A stretch of DNA of 64,000 nucleotides from Listeria cornellensis FSL F6-0969. Lineage in GTDB: Bacteria; Bacillota; Bacilli; Lactobacillales; Listeriaceae. The notes beneath the pieces are model-generated. The model did no database searches. It saw only the letters and a program-made list of their open reading frames with translations, and had not been told where the DNA came from. The stretch spans positions 1 to 64,000 of the forward strand of contig NZ_AODE01000018.1 of assembly GCF_000525855.1 (NCBI RefSeq). The letters run 5' to 3'. The position numbers and the translations under genes are program-made. Numbering within the stretch: the first letter of the stretch is position 1; each line of letters begins with the position of its first letter. Shown piece by piece: positions 1 to 8,997 of this stretch.

Positions 1-788
1 AAACGAAGAGAGGGACTCCACAAGGAGGCAATCTATCTCCGCTTCTCAGCAATATCTATCTACACGCGTTTGATGAAGAATTACATCAGAGAGGGCATCT
101 ATTTGTGCGTTATGCGGATGACTGTAACATTTATGTCCGCAGTAAGCGTGCTGGCGAGCGAGTCATGGCGAGTTGCACCACATTTTTGGAAAAGAAAGTA
201 TACCTGACGGTCAATCAAACAAAAAGCCAAGTGGGAAGCCCAACGAAACGAAAGTTTCTAGGTTTCTGTATGCTTCCAACGAGTAAGGGAGTCCAATTAC
301 GCCCACATCAAGAAGTAAAGCAACGATTCAAGAAAAAGTTAAAGTACATCACGAAGCGAAATAGAGGCAAAGCTACGGAGGATATTCTTCAAGAGCTGGA
401 TCGAGTGACACGAGGTTGGATAAACTATTACGGTATTGCATCCATGAAAACCTATCTTTCCGAAATAAATGGTTGGCTTAAACGTCGCATTAGACAGTAC
501 ATTTGGAAGCAGTGGAAGAAAGTGCGCACCAAACACACACGTTTACAAAAGCTAGGTATCGAGAAAAACCAAGCATGGCAATGGGCCAACACTCGAAAAG
601 GGTATTGGCGCATCTCGGGCAGTTTTATATTACATCGGTCACTAACAGATAAATACCTCGTATCGATTGGATATAGAGATATCTCCAAAAGATACGAGGC
701 ACTACACTCAAGCTATTGAACCGCCGTATACCGAACGGTACGTACGGTGGTGTGAGAGGTCGGAGCCTAACGGCTCCTCCTACTCGAT
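1..788 (+). mobile_element. Group II intron, 3' part, cut by window edge
   Basis: Right-hand end of a retrotransposing group II intron. The maturase reading frame is followed at once by a ribozyme domain V hairpin (about 719-753, CCGCCGTA paired with TACGGTGG) and a short domain VI hairpin (GGAGCC-taac-GGCTCC, about 761-776). It ends in CTACTCGAT at 788. The last 70 bases match the end of the complete intron at 36-38 kb almost base for base and diverge just after CTCGAT, which fixes the 3' boundary. The stop codon of the maturase overlaps the first base of domain V. Confidence 0.85.
3..719 (+). CDS. ltrA: Group II intron reverse transcriptase/maturase, partial (5' cut off)
   Basis: C-terminal part of an intron-encoded protein that reverse transcribes the intron and helps it splice. 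The open frame runs from the window edge. It contains the RT block TPQGGNLSPLLSN, the catalytic YADD box (about codons 37-40) and the maturase (domain X) signature RGWINYYG, and ends in the IWKQWKK basic segment. No HNH endonuclease cysteine pairs are present. It is clearly a different intron from the one at 36.7 kb: the proteins share motifs but differ through most of the C-terminal half. Confidence 0.85.
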   Translation, partial: TKRGTPQGGNLSPLLSNIYLHAFDEELHQRGHLFVRYADDCNIYVRSKRAGERVMASCTTFLEKKVYLTVNQTKSQVGSPTKRKFLGFCMLPTSKGVQLRPHQEVKQRFKKKLKYITKRNRGKATEDILQELDRVTRGWINYYGIASMKTYLSEINGWLKRRIRQYIWKQWKKVRTKHTRLQKLGIEKNQAWQWANTRKGYWRISGSFILHRSLTDKYLVSIGYRDISKRYEALHSSY

Positions 789-790
789 CG

Positions 791-1199
791 TTCAGCGAAG
801 CGGCAACCGCTCATCTCCGTCGTTAGAAGCTTGTGTTCCGATGCTCTTCTACACTTTGTTTCGCATAATTTCTTACATGGTCGGGGATACGACGCCCTCC
901 CTGTTTTCAGTCAATGTACCTGAGTACATTCCGCGTCGGTACTCGCTTTTGTCTAGGATCTAAGCGGTTGTCGCTCCGCTGAGGTTCGGCGTTAGGAAGA
1001 AAAAATACATAAATAAACACAAAAAAAACCACCGCGGAAAAGGGAGGAACCACGGTGGTCAAAAAGGGAGTTTTACGAGCTTTCATCCAAAAAGGGGGGA
1101 AAGAATGAAAGTTCGTTTGTTGTTGTTAGCTTATACTTACATATTAACGGTTGGGAAGGAAAACTTGCTGTGAGTTAAATAAGAAATTGATGAATATTT
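791..1199. repeat. Long direct repeat, copy 1
   Basis: About 400 bases repeated at 2927-3335, so the two copies bracket the OppA-like gene. The right-hand 210 bases are nearly identical (three or four substitutions); the left-hand 190 bases are more diverged. The right part holds an sRNA gene on the minus strand. The left part starts with TCAGCGAAGCGGCAACCGCT and ends near 985 with its imperfect inverse. The group II intron ends two bases before the repeat starts. No protein-coding gene is supported inside it. Confidence 0.85.
1020..1123 (-). ncRNA. lhrC-like: LhrC-like regulatory sRNA, copy 1
   Basis: On the minus strand a TATAAG -10-like box is followed by a ~104-nt unit: a hairpin with arms CTTTCAT/ATGAAAG whose loop holds TTTCCCCCC, a single-stranded stretch with ACTCCCTTT, and a terminator stem ACCACCGTGG/CCGCGGTGGT with loop TTCCTCCC and a T8 tail. 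Three C-rich UCCC sites, two in loops and one between them, are the known architecture of the Listeria LhrC family, which blocks ribosome binding sites (oppA is a known LhrC target). One base change in the terminator relative to copy 2 only turns a U-A pair into U-G. The exact transcription start is inferred. Confidence 0.72.
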
Positions 1200-1201
1200 T
1201 C

Positions 1202-2860
1202 CTAGTTTTTTGCCATTTCAATAAATTTATAGCTGTATGGTGAGCCGAAAGCGTGTTTTTGAACGCCTGTTACTTTCGGGTTTTGTAATACGGCTGTTTG
1301 GTGTTGATATAGTGGCAGGATTGCAGCGTCATCGTCAAGTAGTACTTTTTCTGAATCGATAAAGGCGTTCCATCGTGCAACTGGTTCTGTGGCTAATGTT
1401 GTGTCAGTGGATTTGACGATTTGGTCGTATTTGGGACTGTTGTAATTCATACTGTTGTTATAGTAATCAGATAGGAATAGACTGCTATATGTCCATGGGT
1501 CCTTAAAGTCAGGCATCCAAGCGGCAAGGGAAAGGTCGTAATTACTAGTTCGAGTCAGCTCAGTGGCGCTCTTGGCAGGCATGGTTTTAATATTTATCGT
1601 CACACCAGGTAGATTTTTTTCAAATTGATCTTTTAGAAAGGTGAAAATCGTTTTTGTCGTATCTTGGTCATCGCCTAAAAGTTCGAGCGTGATTGTATCG
1701 GTTCCTAGCTCTTTTTTTGCTTGGGCTAAATATTTGCTAGCTTCGGCTTTGTTAAAAGTGAGATGGTCACCGCTGTCGGTTCGGAAATCAGCACCGGTTT
1801 CTGGATTTTGCACGAAATCTTTTGGCAATAAACCATTCGCCGGAAATGAGCCGTCACCTAGTATTTCGGTGGTTAGTGCATTTTTATCCACTGCTAAATT
1901 TAGTGCGTGACGCAGGGCGTTGTTGGCAAGAGGTGTGGCTTTTCCGTCACGTTTTTGATTTAAACGTAAATAGCTGATGAGTGCGTCTTTTTCGGTTAGA
2001 AAATCGGAGCGATCTTTATACTGTTTCGCGTATTCTCCGGAAAGTGGTGCACGGTCGGCTTCTTTTGTCGTGTATAGATTTACTCCAGCATTAATGTCTT
2101 TTGCTACTTGTACAGAGATTTCATCGATGGTTATTTGTTTTTTATCCCAGTATTCGTTGTTTTTCGCATAGGTCCATTTTTTTTGCGGTATTTCCATCCC
2201 AGTCTTTCATAACGAAGGGCCCGTTATATAATGTGTGTGCTGCATCCGTGCCATATTTGTCACCTTGCTTCTCCACAAAAGCTTGTTTTTGCGGGGAAAA
2301 AGGTTTCGAATGATAATAGGGAGATGAAGTAAGGTACCGGCTTCTTGAGTGTTATTTGTAAGGTTTCTTTGTTGGGTGCAGTAACGCCGAGTTCCGATAC
2401 AGGTAATTTCCCCTCGTGAATTTCTGTTGCATTTTTAATCGAATCTTTAAAAAGTGCCGCATAACTTGGTGCTGTTTTTGGGTCAACCGCTCGTCGCCAT
2501 GCGTATACAAAATCATCTGCTGTGACGTGCGAACCATCGGACCATTTCGCGTTATCTCTCAATTTTATCGTATATTCCGTCTGGTCCTTGCTAATTACTG
2601 GCATGCTTGCTGCGACGCCAGGTACAAAATTATCTTTTTTATCTAACGTGTAAAGTCCCTCAAATACTTGGTTTTGCGCAGTGAAACTAACAAAGTCTTC
2701 CTCCGCGGTCGTATTGAGCGTGAGCAATTCCCCAGTTTCTAAAAAGTTGATTTGTTCCGGTACTTTTTCATTTGTTTTGCTTGTGCTACCTCCGCAAGCT
2801 GCTAAAAATAAAACGCTTACTAGTGATATTGTTGCAAATGCTTTTTTTTGTGAAATGCAT
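1202..2860 (-). pseudogene. oppA: OppA-like oligopeptide-binding lipoprotein (three frameshifts)
   Basis: Substrate-binding lipoprotein of an oligopeptide ABC transporter (SBP family 5), reconstructed length about 551 residues, normal for OppA. Starting from the ATG at 2860, behind a GAGGAGG ribosome site, the signal peptide ends in the lipobox LAAC followed by GGS. Later motifs are ITLKKPVPYF and the C-terminal region ending in MAKN. The frame is broken three times, each explicable as one extra base: T8 at 2842-2849, G4 at 2293-2296 and T8 at 2177-2184 (plus-strand view). No permease or ATPase genes lie beside it, so it is an orphan binding protein. Its GGAGGAA ribosome site is complementary to the UUCCUCC terminator loop of the flanking sRNAs. 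It is either decayed or mis-sequenced. Confidence 0.8.
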
Positions 2861-2926
2861 GGTGTTCCTCCTCTTTTCTGACTATTTTTATTAATTATAT
2901 GTATTCCGATTGGATATGTCAACATT

Positions 2927-3335
2927 CAGCGAAGCGACAAGCAATCATCTCCGTCGTTAAAAGCTCCGTTCCGATGCTCTTCTACACTACGTTCCGCATA
3001 ACTTCTCACATGGTCGGGGATAAGACTCCCTCCCTGTTTTTAGTCAACATACTCGAGTACACTCCGCGTCGGTACTCGCTTTTTCCTAGGATCTAATTAC
3101 TTGTCGCTCCGCTGAGGTTCGGCGTTAGGAAGAAAAAATACATAAATAAACACAAAAAAAACCACCGTGGAAAAGGGAGGAACCACGGTGGTCAAAAAGG
3201 GAGTTTTACGAGCTTTCATCCAAAAAGGGGGGAAAGAATGAAAGTTCGTTTGTTGTTGTTAGCTTATACTTACATATTAACGGTTGGGAAGGAAAACTTG
3301 CTGTGAGTTAAATGAGAAATTGATGAATGTTTGGC
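2927..3335. repeat. Long direct repeat, copy 2
   Basis: Second copy of the ~400-base repeat, lying between the pabBC stop and the OppA-like start. The left module begins TCAGCGAAGCGACAAG and closes at about 3097-3113 with CTTGTCGCTCCGCTGA. These ends pair with each other, and the differences from copy 1 are largely compensated on the other arm. The right part carries the second sRNA. Each copy starts just after the 3' end of a minus-strand gene (pabBC here, OppA-like for copy 1). Confidence 0.85.
3153..3256 (-). ncRNA. lhrC-like: LhrC-like regulatory sRNA, copy 2
   Basis: Near-identical to copy 1: CTTTCAT/ATGAAAG hairpin with a C-rich loop, ACTCCC linker, and a perfect terminator stem ACCACCGTGG/CCACGGTGGT with TTCCTCCC loop and T8. 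It lies directly upstream of the OppA-like gene and on the same strand. The loop UUCCUCC can form seven continuous pairs with the GGAGGAA ribosome site of that gene. A candidate -10 (TATAAG, 3263-3268 inverted) has no good -35 box, as expected for an activator-dependent promoter. Assignment to the LhrC family rests on architecture, not on a database match. Confidence 0.72.
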
Positions 3336-3348
3336 GAGTCTTCTTTCA

Positions 3349-5058
3349 TTAATGTAAATCGATATTGACCCAGCCACGGACGCTGTTGATTAGCCAGGTT
3401 TTTGTGGCTTTTAGTAAATCATTGCGATGCAGGACACGCTCGGTAATCGTGTTTTCTGCTAGAAGGGTTTCACGCATGGTGCCTCCGAGTAAGCCGGATG
3501 ATTGTTTTGGTGTGACTAGTTGCCCGTCTATTTCTGCGACCAGGTTGCCGTTGATGAATTCTGTTATCTCGCCGCGTTCGTTCCAAAGTAGTGTTTCATC
3601 GTAGTCAATCCGACGTCGTTTTTCATACATTGTTCGGTTGGTCGTTTTGTGATAGAGAAATGGATCGTTGCTGTTAATGGATTTGTCGGCAAAATGGGCG
3701 GTCCATGTAATCGGATCGGAAATGATGAGTGTACCTTCTACGGTAATGTCGCCTGTTTTACTTGAGAGTAGGCGTACTTTCCAAATATCATTGGGGTGTT
3801 CTTTTGCGAAGACTGATAGGGCCTCATTTGCGGCGTCAATGTTCCACGTGAAACCAAAATAATGGGCGCTTTTTTCGATGCGTTTTAGATGCAAGTCGGT
3901 ACGATAATAGGTGCCATCTTCCAAACGTAGACTTTCTAACAGCTCGAATTTTGGTAAATAGGTGGTGAGGAGGGCCGCTTTTGCTTGAACTTCCTCGTAC
4001 TCAGCACCGCTACGGGAGTCCCAGACGATGCCACCGCCAACGCCGTATTCAGCTGTTTTTTCTTCTGTGTCGACCACGACCGTTCGGATAGGTACGTTAA
4101 AAATAGCTTCCTTATCTGGTGTAACATAGCCGATCGCGCCACAGTAAACGTTGCGGGGAGAGGTTTCTGATTCGGCTATAAGTTGCATCGTTTTCACTTT
4201 CGGGGCACCGGTGATGGAGCCACATGGAAAGAGTGCTTCAAAAATAGCTGTCAAATGTACTTCTGGCAATGTTTCAGCTACGACTGTCGAGGTCATCTGC
4301 CAAACGGTCGGATAGCGTTCGACGTCAAATAGATGGGGAACTTTGACGGAGCCCGGTTTGGCAATTTGGCCAAGGTCATTGCGCAATAAATCCACTATCA
4401 TTACGTTTTCTGCCTGATTTTTGGCGGAAGCTGCGAGCCAGTCACGTGCTTTGAAATCTTCTTCTAGCGCCATGCCGCGCCTTGCTGTGCCTTTCATCGG
4501 TTTGGTCTTGATGACACCGTCCTTCCAATGAAAGAAAAGTTCGGGCGAGGCGGATAGAATGTGGAACCTGCCTGTTGATAAATAGGCTGAATAATCCGCT
4601 TGTTGCGCCGTTTTTAGCTGTTCGTAAAAGTTTTCGTCTTCCTCTGTGAAATCGCTTTGTAACCGGATAGTATAGTTGGTCTGATATGTATTCCCTGCTG
4701 CGATTTGTTCTCGAATAAAATGGATACCTTTTGCATAGGAGCTGTAATCGGTGGTTGGTTGCCAATCTAATTTTGGTGGTTGTGACAGTGGGGTTGTGAT
4801 TTGCTCAATCTCACGCATTTCACGAAAAACGCCAAACCAAAGAAGTGGCATTTTACCCGGTTGGTGTGTGGTTAAATTTTTATTGAAGGCTGCAGCTGAT
4901 TCATAGCCAATGTATCCCGCGACATAATAGCCGAGGTCAACTGCCTGCTCGACTTGTTGCATGCGTTCCATCACGTCATCTAGATTATCCGTTTGAATAA
5001 TGGCCTCGGGAGACGAGAATAATTGTGTTTTTCCTTTAAAATCGAACTGCATTTTCAT
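3349..5058 (-). CDS. pabB: Aminodeoxychorismate synthase component I fused to aminodeoxychorismate lyase
   Basis: 569-residue two-domain enzyme of p-aminobenzoate (folate) synthesis. Residues 1-370 are a chorismate-binding domain (GNTYQTNYT, KPMKGTARRG, LRNDLGQI, FPCGSITGAPK, YCGAIGY). Residues 380-569 are a class IV aminotransferase-like lyase domain (KTTNRTMYE with the PLP lysine, NERGEITEF, GGTMRE). The fusion would take chorismate plus ammonia to p-aminobenzoate without a separate pabC. The start codon overlaps the end of pabA by about 20 bases, so the two are translationally coupled. An ATG two codons later is an alternative start. Confidence 0.9.
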   Translation of the reverse strand: MKMQFDFKGKTQLFSSPEAIIQTDNLDDVMERMQQVEQAVDLGYYVAGYIGYESAAAFNKNLTTHQPGKMPLLWFGVFREMREIEQITTPLSQPPKLDWQPTTDYSSYAKGIHFIREQIAAGNTYQTNYTIRLQSDFTEEDENFYEQLKTAQQADYSAYLSTGRFHILSASPELFFHWKDGVIKTKPMKGTARRGMALEEDFKARDWLAASAKNQAENVMIVDLLRNDLGQIAKPGSVKVPHLFDVERYPTVWQMTSTVVAETLPEVHLTAIFEALFPCGSITGAPKVKTMQLIAESETSPRNVYCGAIGYVTPDKEAIFNVPIRTVVVDTEEKTAEYGVGGGIVWDSRSGAEYEEVQAKAALLTTYLPKFELLESLRLEDGTYYRTDLHLKRIEKSAHYFGFTWNIDAANEALSVFAKEHPNDIWKVRLLSSKTGDITVEGTLIISDPITWTAHFADKSINSNDPFLYHKTTNRTMYEKRRRIDYDETLLWNERGEITEFINGNLVAEIDGQLVTPKQSSGLLGGTMRETLLAENTITERVLHRNDLLKATKTWLINSVRGWVNIDLH

Positions 5059-5638
5059 TTTCGTAGCTCCGTTCCGTTAGTTTTACAAAGTTCTCCAAGA
5101 TTTCGTGTCCGTGCTCGGACAGAATGGCTTCGGGATGAAACTGAACGCCTTCGATTAAAAATTTGCGGTGGCGAACGGCCATGATAAGATTGTCCTCGGT
5201 TTTTGCGGTGATGATTAGTTCGTTTGGAAAATGGGATTCTGTGGCTATAAGTGAATGATATCTGGTCACAGCAAAACGCGCGCTTAAGCTTGTAAACACG
5301 CCTTCTTGATCATTTGTAATTATCGAGGTTTTGCCGTGAACGGGTTCAGGAGCGCGAATGATTTCACCGCCAAATGCTTGAACGATAGCTTGGTGCCCTA
5401 AACAGATGCCAAGAATAGGGATTTTATCGGCAAACTCGTGGATGATGGCTAGACTGATTCCCGCGTCATCAGGTGTACCGGGTCCAGGTGAAATGACAAT
5501 CGATTCGGGATTTATTTCACAAACTTCGACCAGGGTTATTTGGTCGTTTTTCACAACGCGGACTTCTTTGCCGAGCTCTAATAAATATTGATATAAGTTG
5601 TATGTAAACGAGTCGTAATTATCGATTAACAGGATCAC
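5036..5638 (-). CDS. pabA: Aminodeoxychorismate/anthranilate synthase glutamine amidotransferase
   Basis: 200-residue class I glutamine amidotransferase supplying ammonia to PabB. It starts MILLIDNYDSFTYN and has the nucleophile cysteine in GICLGHQA, and the His-Glu pair in VQFHPEA. It is the first gene of the pabA-pabBC operon. No trp genes are nearby, so a folate role is favoured, although such subunits can serve both pathways. The upstream region (5640-5760) contains a TTGTGATTTCACAA palindrome at 5723-5736 of unknown use. Confidence 0.92.
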   Translation of the reverse strand: MILLIDNYDSFTYNLYQYLLELGKEVRVVKNDQITLVEVCEINPESIVISPGPGTPDDAGISLAIIHEFADKIPILGICLGHQAIVQAFGGEIIRAPEPVHGKTSIITNDQEGVFTSLSARFAVTRYHSLIATESHFPNELIITAKTEDNLIMAVRHRKFLIEGVQFHPEAILSEHGHEILENFVKLTERSYENENAVRF

Positions 5639-5773
5639 AATATCACTCCTAAATGGAATTTCAATGGATATACGTCCACCCTATTTATAGCAAACTAGTT
5701 ACTGTTTGTCCAATAAGCAGACTTGTGATTTCACAAACTTTGTTGGGTTGAAATTCGGGGGTGAGGAGGATGA

Positions 5774-5802
5774 TTGCAAAGGATGAGGAGAATTGTTATA
5801 AT
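5774..5802 (+). promoter_or_regulatory. Promoter of antitoxin RNA
   Basis: TTGCAA at 5774-5779 and a perfect TATAAT at 5797-5802 are separated by 17 bases. No gene lies downstream on this strand, but the transcript would run antisense to the small toxin gene and end at a terminator near 5925. Confidence 0.7.
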
Positions 5803-5808
5803 GAATGA

Positions 5809-5926
5809 GAAAAGGAAGTTGTGCGGCAAACACAACTTCCAATTACAAACACCATTTAAGATGGTGACAACCTATATTTGTTTCAAAAGCCACTCAGCCG
5901 TCAAGCTTAGGAGTGGTTTTTACTTT
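5809..5926 (+). ncRNA. Type I antitoxin RNA, antisense to toxin mRNA 3' end
   Basis: Predicted transcript from the promoter at 5774-5802. It opens with a strong hairpin (GGAAGTTGTG/CACAACTTCC, 5815-5841) and ends at a terminator made of CCACTC and GAGTGG followed by T5 (about 5890-5922). Its 3' end overlaps the last codons and 3' UTR of the toxin gene on the other strand, which is the txpA/RatA-type convergent arrangement. Confidence 0.6.
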
Positions 5927-6006
5927 TTATCGTCTTTACTGTCCATTATCGCTACGACTAATGCTGCGAAGGCAATCATTAGCGTAAGGGACTCGAATAC
6001 AGTCAT
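5920..6006 (-). CDS. Type I holin-like toxin, 28 aa
   Basis: Tiny ORF reading MTVFESLTLMIAFAALVV then AIMDSKDDKK. It has one hydrophobic helix with a charged C-terminal tail, as in the TxpA/BsrG/putative holin-like toxin family. A GAAAGGA ribosome site precedes the ATG. On the minus strand an extended -10 (TGCTATAAT, 6101-6109 inverted) gives a leader of about 90 nt, typical of toxin mRNAs held inactive by folding. Paired with the antisense RNA from 5809. Related in layout to the pair at 34.9 kb. Confidence 0.7.
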   Translation of the reverse strand: MTVFESLTLMIAFAALVVAIMDSKDDKK

Positions 6007-6284
6007 GCTTTTTCCTTTCTGGAAGAAACCACGAACAACATGGCATCACCTACTTTCATAGCTAGGCTGCCAACCACATCACAAACTTGTTTGTAAGCCT
6101 ATTATAGCATGGGTTTTCAGGGTTTCTCTGATGATTATGTAATGCAATTTTTAGGTGGATATTACAAATTTTGAATGGTGGGAAGTTTTCTGTTTTGGCT
6201 TGCTAATTCTGGGGTTATGGGGTAGAATGTTCTTAAATAATGAATTAAAACGTTGACAAGAGCTAGTAGTAGAAGTTGTGCTTT

Positions 6285-6655
6285 TTAGAGAGCTGATGGT
6301 TGGTGGGAATCAGTAGGAACGCTTTTATGAATCCGTCTTGGAGTGAGCAGAGGAAATGTGAGTAATCTGCTTCGGTGGGAACCGTTATATCAATTGAGCT
6401 GGAGTTTGGGATGTTTCTCGGACTCAATTAGGGTGGCAACGCGGTACTTCCGTCCCTTTCCATGTATTTATTTGGGGAGAGATTTGGAGGTCTTTTTGTT
6501 TGGACTTTTAGAAAGCGTATTGTGCTTTCTTAGAGTCCGAATATAAGACGGAGCGAAGCGCAGTGTTAATCCTTCAGTTTTCTTTACGCGAAACGTGACT
6601 GGACCGAATTTCAAACCAAATAAGAGTCGAGACTACCATTTTGTGAGGAGGAAAA
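6285..6655 (+). promoter_or_regulatory. T-box riboswitch leader of serS
   Basis: The conserved T-box AGGGTGGCAACGCGG lies at 6430-6444, preceded by a long structured stem I region and followed by a terminator-like segment ending in CTTTTTGTTT near 6500. Uncharged tRNA-Ser should stabilise the antiterminator and allow serS transcription. The specifier codon was not assigned with confidence. A TTGACA is at 6253-6258 but its -10 is poor. A further stem (AGAAAGC/GCTTTCT, 6510-6531) lies between the terminator and the gene. Confidence 0.85.
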
Positions 6656-6658
6656 GAG

Positions 6659-7945
6659 ATGTTGGATGTTAAGTTATTACGTGAGGATTTTGAAGGTGTG
6701 AAGGCGAAGTTGTCGCATCGTGGGGAAGAGCTTGGGGAATTTGAAAAGTTTGGTGCGCTTGATACGCGGCGTCGGACGTTGATTATTGAAGTGGAGACGC
6801 TTAAGAGTCAGCGTAATGAGGTTTCGCAGGAGATTGCGCAGTTGAAGCGTGATAAGCAGGATGCGGACGCGAAAATTGAGGAAATGCGTGTGGTCGGCGA
6901 TCGGATTAAGACGTTTGATATTGAGTTGAACGAGATTGATGAGAAGTTGCGCCATATTTTGATGGCGATTCCGAATATCCCGCATGAGTCTACGCCGATT
7001 GGTGATACAGAAGATGATAATGTGGAGGTTCGTAAATGGGGCGAGGTTCGGACGTTTGATTTTGAGCCAAAAGCGCATTGGGATTTGGGTACGGATTTAG
7101 GAATTTTGGATTTTGAGAATGCAGCGAAGGTTGCGGGAAGCCGGTTTGTTTTTTATAAGAAACTGGGTGCTAGACTGGAGCGGGCGTTGATTAATTTTAT
7201 GATGGATTTGCATGCTACGGAGCACGGGTATGATGAGATGTTGCCGCCGTATATGGTGAATCGTGATAGTATGACGGGGACTGGGCAGTTGCCGAAGTTT
7301 GAGGAGGATGCGTTCTTGATTGAGAAGGAGGACTATTTCTTGATTCCGACGGCGGAGGTTCCAGTGACGAACTACCATCGTGATCAAATTATGAATGTGG
7401 ATGACTTGCCACAAAAGTATACGGCTTACAGTGCATGTTTCCGTTCCGAGGCGGGTTCTGCAGGACGTGATACGCGTGGTTTGATTCGCCAACATCAGTT
7501 TAACAAGGTGGAGATGGTCCAGTTTGTGAAACCTGAGGATTCTTATGCGGCGCTTGAGGCATTGACGGATAACGCAGAAGAGGTGTTGCGTCTGTTGGAA
7601 TTGCCGTATCGTGTGCTTAGCATGTGTACCGCTGATTTAGGGTTCACGGCTGCGAAAAAATACGATATTGAAGTGTGGATTCCGAGCGGTGACAGCTACC
7701 GCGAGATTTCTTCTTGTAGTAATTTTGAGGCGTTCCAAGCGCGTCGTGCGAATATTCGTTTCCGTCGTGAGCCAGGTGCGAAACCGGAATTTGTGCATAC
7801 GCTGAATGGTTCTGGGCTTGCGATTGGCCGCACGGTTGCAGCGATTTTGGAGAATTATCAGTTGGCTGATGGTTCTGTCGCGGTTCCGAAAGTATTGCAA
7901 AATTATATGGGTGGCGTGGAAGTGATTACGGCACCGAAAAAATAA
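6659..7945 (+). CDS. serS: Seryl-tRNA synthetase
   Basis: 428-residue class II aminoacyl-tRNA synthetase charging tRNA-Ser. The N-terminal 110 residues form the coiled-coil tRNA-binding arm. The catalytic core contains motif 2 ([21 protein letters not shown]) split here as FRSEAGSAG and [10 protein letters not shown], and motif 3 ([10 protein letters not shown]). Length is normal. The ATG is preceded by GAGGAGG and follows the T-box leader. The gene is monocistronic, closed by a terminator. Confidence 0.97.
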   Translation: MLDVKLLREDFEGVKAKLSHRGEELGEFEKFGALDTRRRTLIIEVETLKSQRNEVSQEIAQLKRDKQDADAKIEEMRVVGDRIKTFDIELNEIDEKLRHILMAIPNIPHESTPIGDTEDDNVEVRKWGEVRTFDFEPKAHWDLGTDLGILDFENAAKVAGSRFVFYKKLGARLERALINFMMDLHATEHGYDEMLPPYMVNRDSMTGTGQLPKFEEDAFLIEKEDYFLIPTAEVPVTNYHRDQIMNVDDLPQKYTAYSACFRSEAGSAGRDTRGLIRQHQFNKVEMVQFVKPEDSYAALEALTDNAEEVLRLLELPYRVLSMCTADLGFTAAKKYDIEVWIPSGDSYREISSCSNFEAFQARRANIRFRREPGAKPEFVHTLNGSGLAIGRTVAAILENYQLADGSVAVPKVLQNYMGGVEVITAPKK

Positions 7946-7954
7946 ATCATGGTT

Positions 7955-7990
7955 ACGCGCTTGCTTCTTGTTGGAGTAGCGCGTTTCTTT
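7955..7990 (+). terminator. Terminator after serS
   Basis: Stem ACGCGCT/AGCGCGT with a 16-base loop, followed by a T-rich stretch (TTTCTTT). Confidence 0.6.
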
Positions 7991-8088
7991 GTTATGGATC
8001 ATAATTTGACGGTAATTGGATCAGTAATTAGTGGGCAAAAACAAATGTAAGGGCTTATAATGGGGGAAATGGCGTAGAAGGAGAGGCA

Positions 8089-8982
8089 ATGTTTATGTAT
8101 TTTGTATACGATCTTGGTGGAACTTTTATTAAATATGCGTTGATGGATCGGGCGGGAACGGTGGTCATGAAGGATAAGTTTCCAACTAATGTGAAAAGTG
8201 CGGAGGATCTGGTCGCGCAAATGGTGGAGAAATTTCAGCCGTATAAAGAAGATGTGCGTGGCATTGCGGTGAGTTGTCCGGGAATTGTGGATACGAAAAC
8301 AGGCATTATTTATAAAGGTGGATCATTTCCATTTATGCATGAAAAAAACTTGGCGGCGATGTTGACGGAAGCGTGCGGTGTGCCCGCGGTGATTCAAAAT
8401 GATGCGAAGAGTGCGGCGCTTGCGGAACTGTGGATGGGTGTGGCGAAAGGCGTGGATAGCGCGGTGGTGCTTACTCTTGGAACTGGTGTTGGTGGCGGGG
8501 TTATCTTGGATGGGAAGCTTTATAATGGATTTAATCTGATGGCGGGTGAGGTTAGCTATGTTCAGACGGATTTTGATACGAAAACGTTGAAGGGCGAGGT
8601 TTTCGGGATGACGGGATCGGCGGTGCAACTGATTTCTAGGATTGCGACGGCGAAAGGACTGGCGGATAAGAAGGATGGGGAGGCATGTTTTCAGTTTATT
8701 CATCAAGGGGATTCAGAGGCAATCGCGATTTTTGATGAGTATATTTATGCATTGGCATCGCAGCTTATGAGTATTCAATATTTGATTGATCCGGAGATTA
8801 TTGCGATTGGCGGCGGGATTAGTGCACAGGAAATCGTGATTGAAAAACTTCATCTAGCGGTGAAAGAGATTGTGAGGGTGTCTCCTTTTCATGCGGCGAA
8901 ACCGAATATTGTGGCGTGTCGCTTCCAAAATGACGCGAATTTATACGGCGCTTTGTATAATTATTTCTTGCGATTCGAGTGA
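8089..8982 (+). CDS. ROK-family sugar kinase
   Basis: 297-residue ROK kinase without an N-terminal helix-turn-helix, so an enzyme rather than a repressor. The phosphate-binding motif DLGGTFIKYA is at residues 8-17. The second glycine-rich motif is LGTGVGGGVI, and the C-terminal one IAIGGGIS. The zinc-binding cysteine cluster of NagC/Mlc types is absent, as in beta-glucoside kinase (BglK). First gene of a four-gene operon with an AraC regulator, a GPH symporter and an esterase; it probably phosphorylates the imported sugar or glycoside. Good ribosome site AGAAGGAGAGG. Confidence 0.85.
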   Translation: MFMYFVYDLGGTFIKYALMDRAGTVVMKDKFPTNVKSAEDLVAQMVEKFQPYKEDVRGIAVSCPGIVDTKTGIIYKGGSFPFMHEKNLAAMLTEACGVPAVIQNDAKSAALAELWMGVAKGVDSAVVLTLGTGVGGGVILDGKLYNGFNLMAGEVSYVQTDFDTKTLKGEVFGMTGSAVQLISRIATAKGLADKKDGEACFQFIHQGDSEAIAIFDEYIYALASQLMSIQYLIDPEIIAIGGGISAQEIVIEKLHLAVKEIVRVSPFHAAKPNIVACRFQNDANLYGALYNYFLRFE

Positions 8983-8997
8983 GGAGGAGGTGCGAAA

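Noticed and set aside
667-963. 98-codon ORF over the intron end and repeat, with a 65-codon relative at 2899-3096
   Set aside because: The shared peptide (PRRYSLLSRI / PRRYSLFPRI) comes from the nucleotide repeat; no ribosome site, and substitutions favour hairpin pairing rather than codons.
6677-7495. Long open frames antisense to serS and other GC-richer genes
   Set aside because: Arg/Ile/His-rich shadow translations of real genes, without ribosome sites or family motifs.
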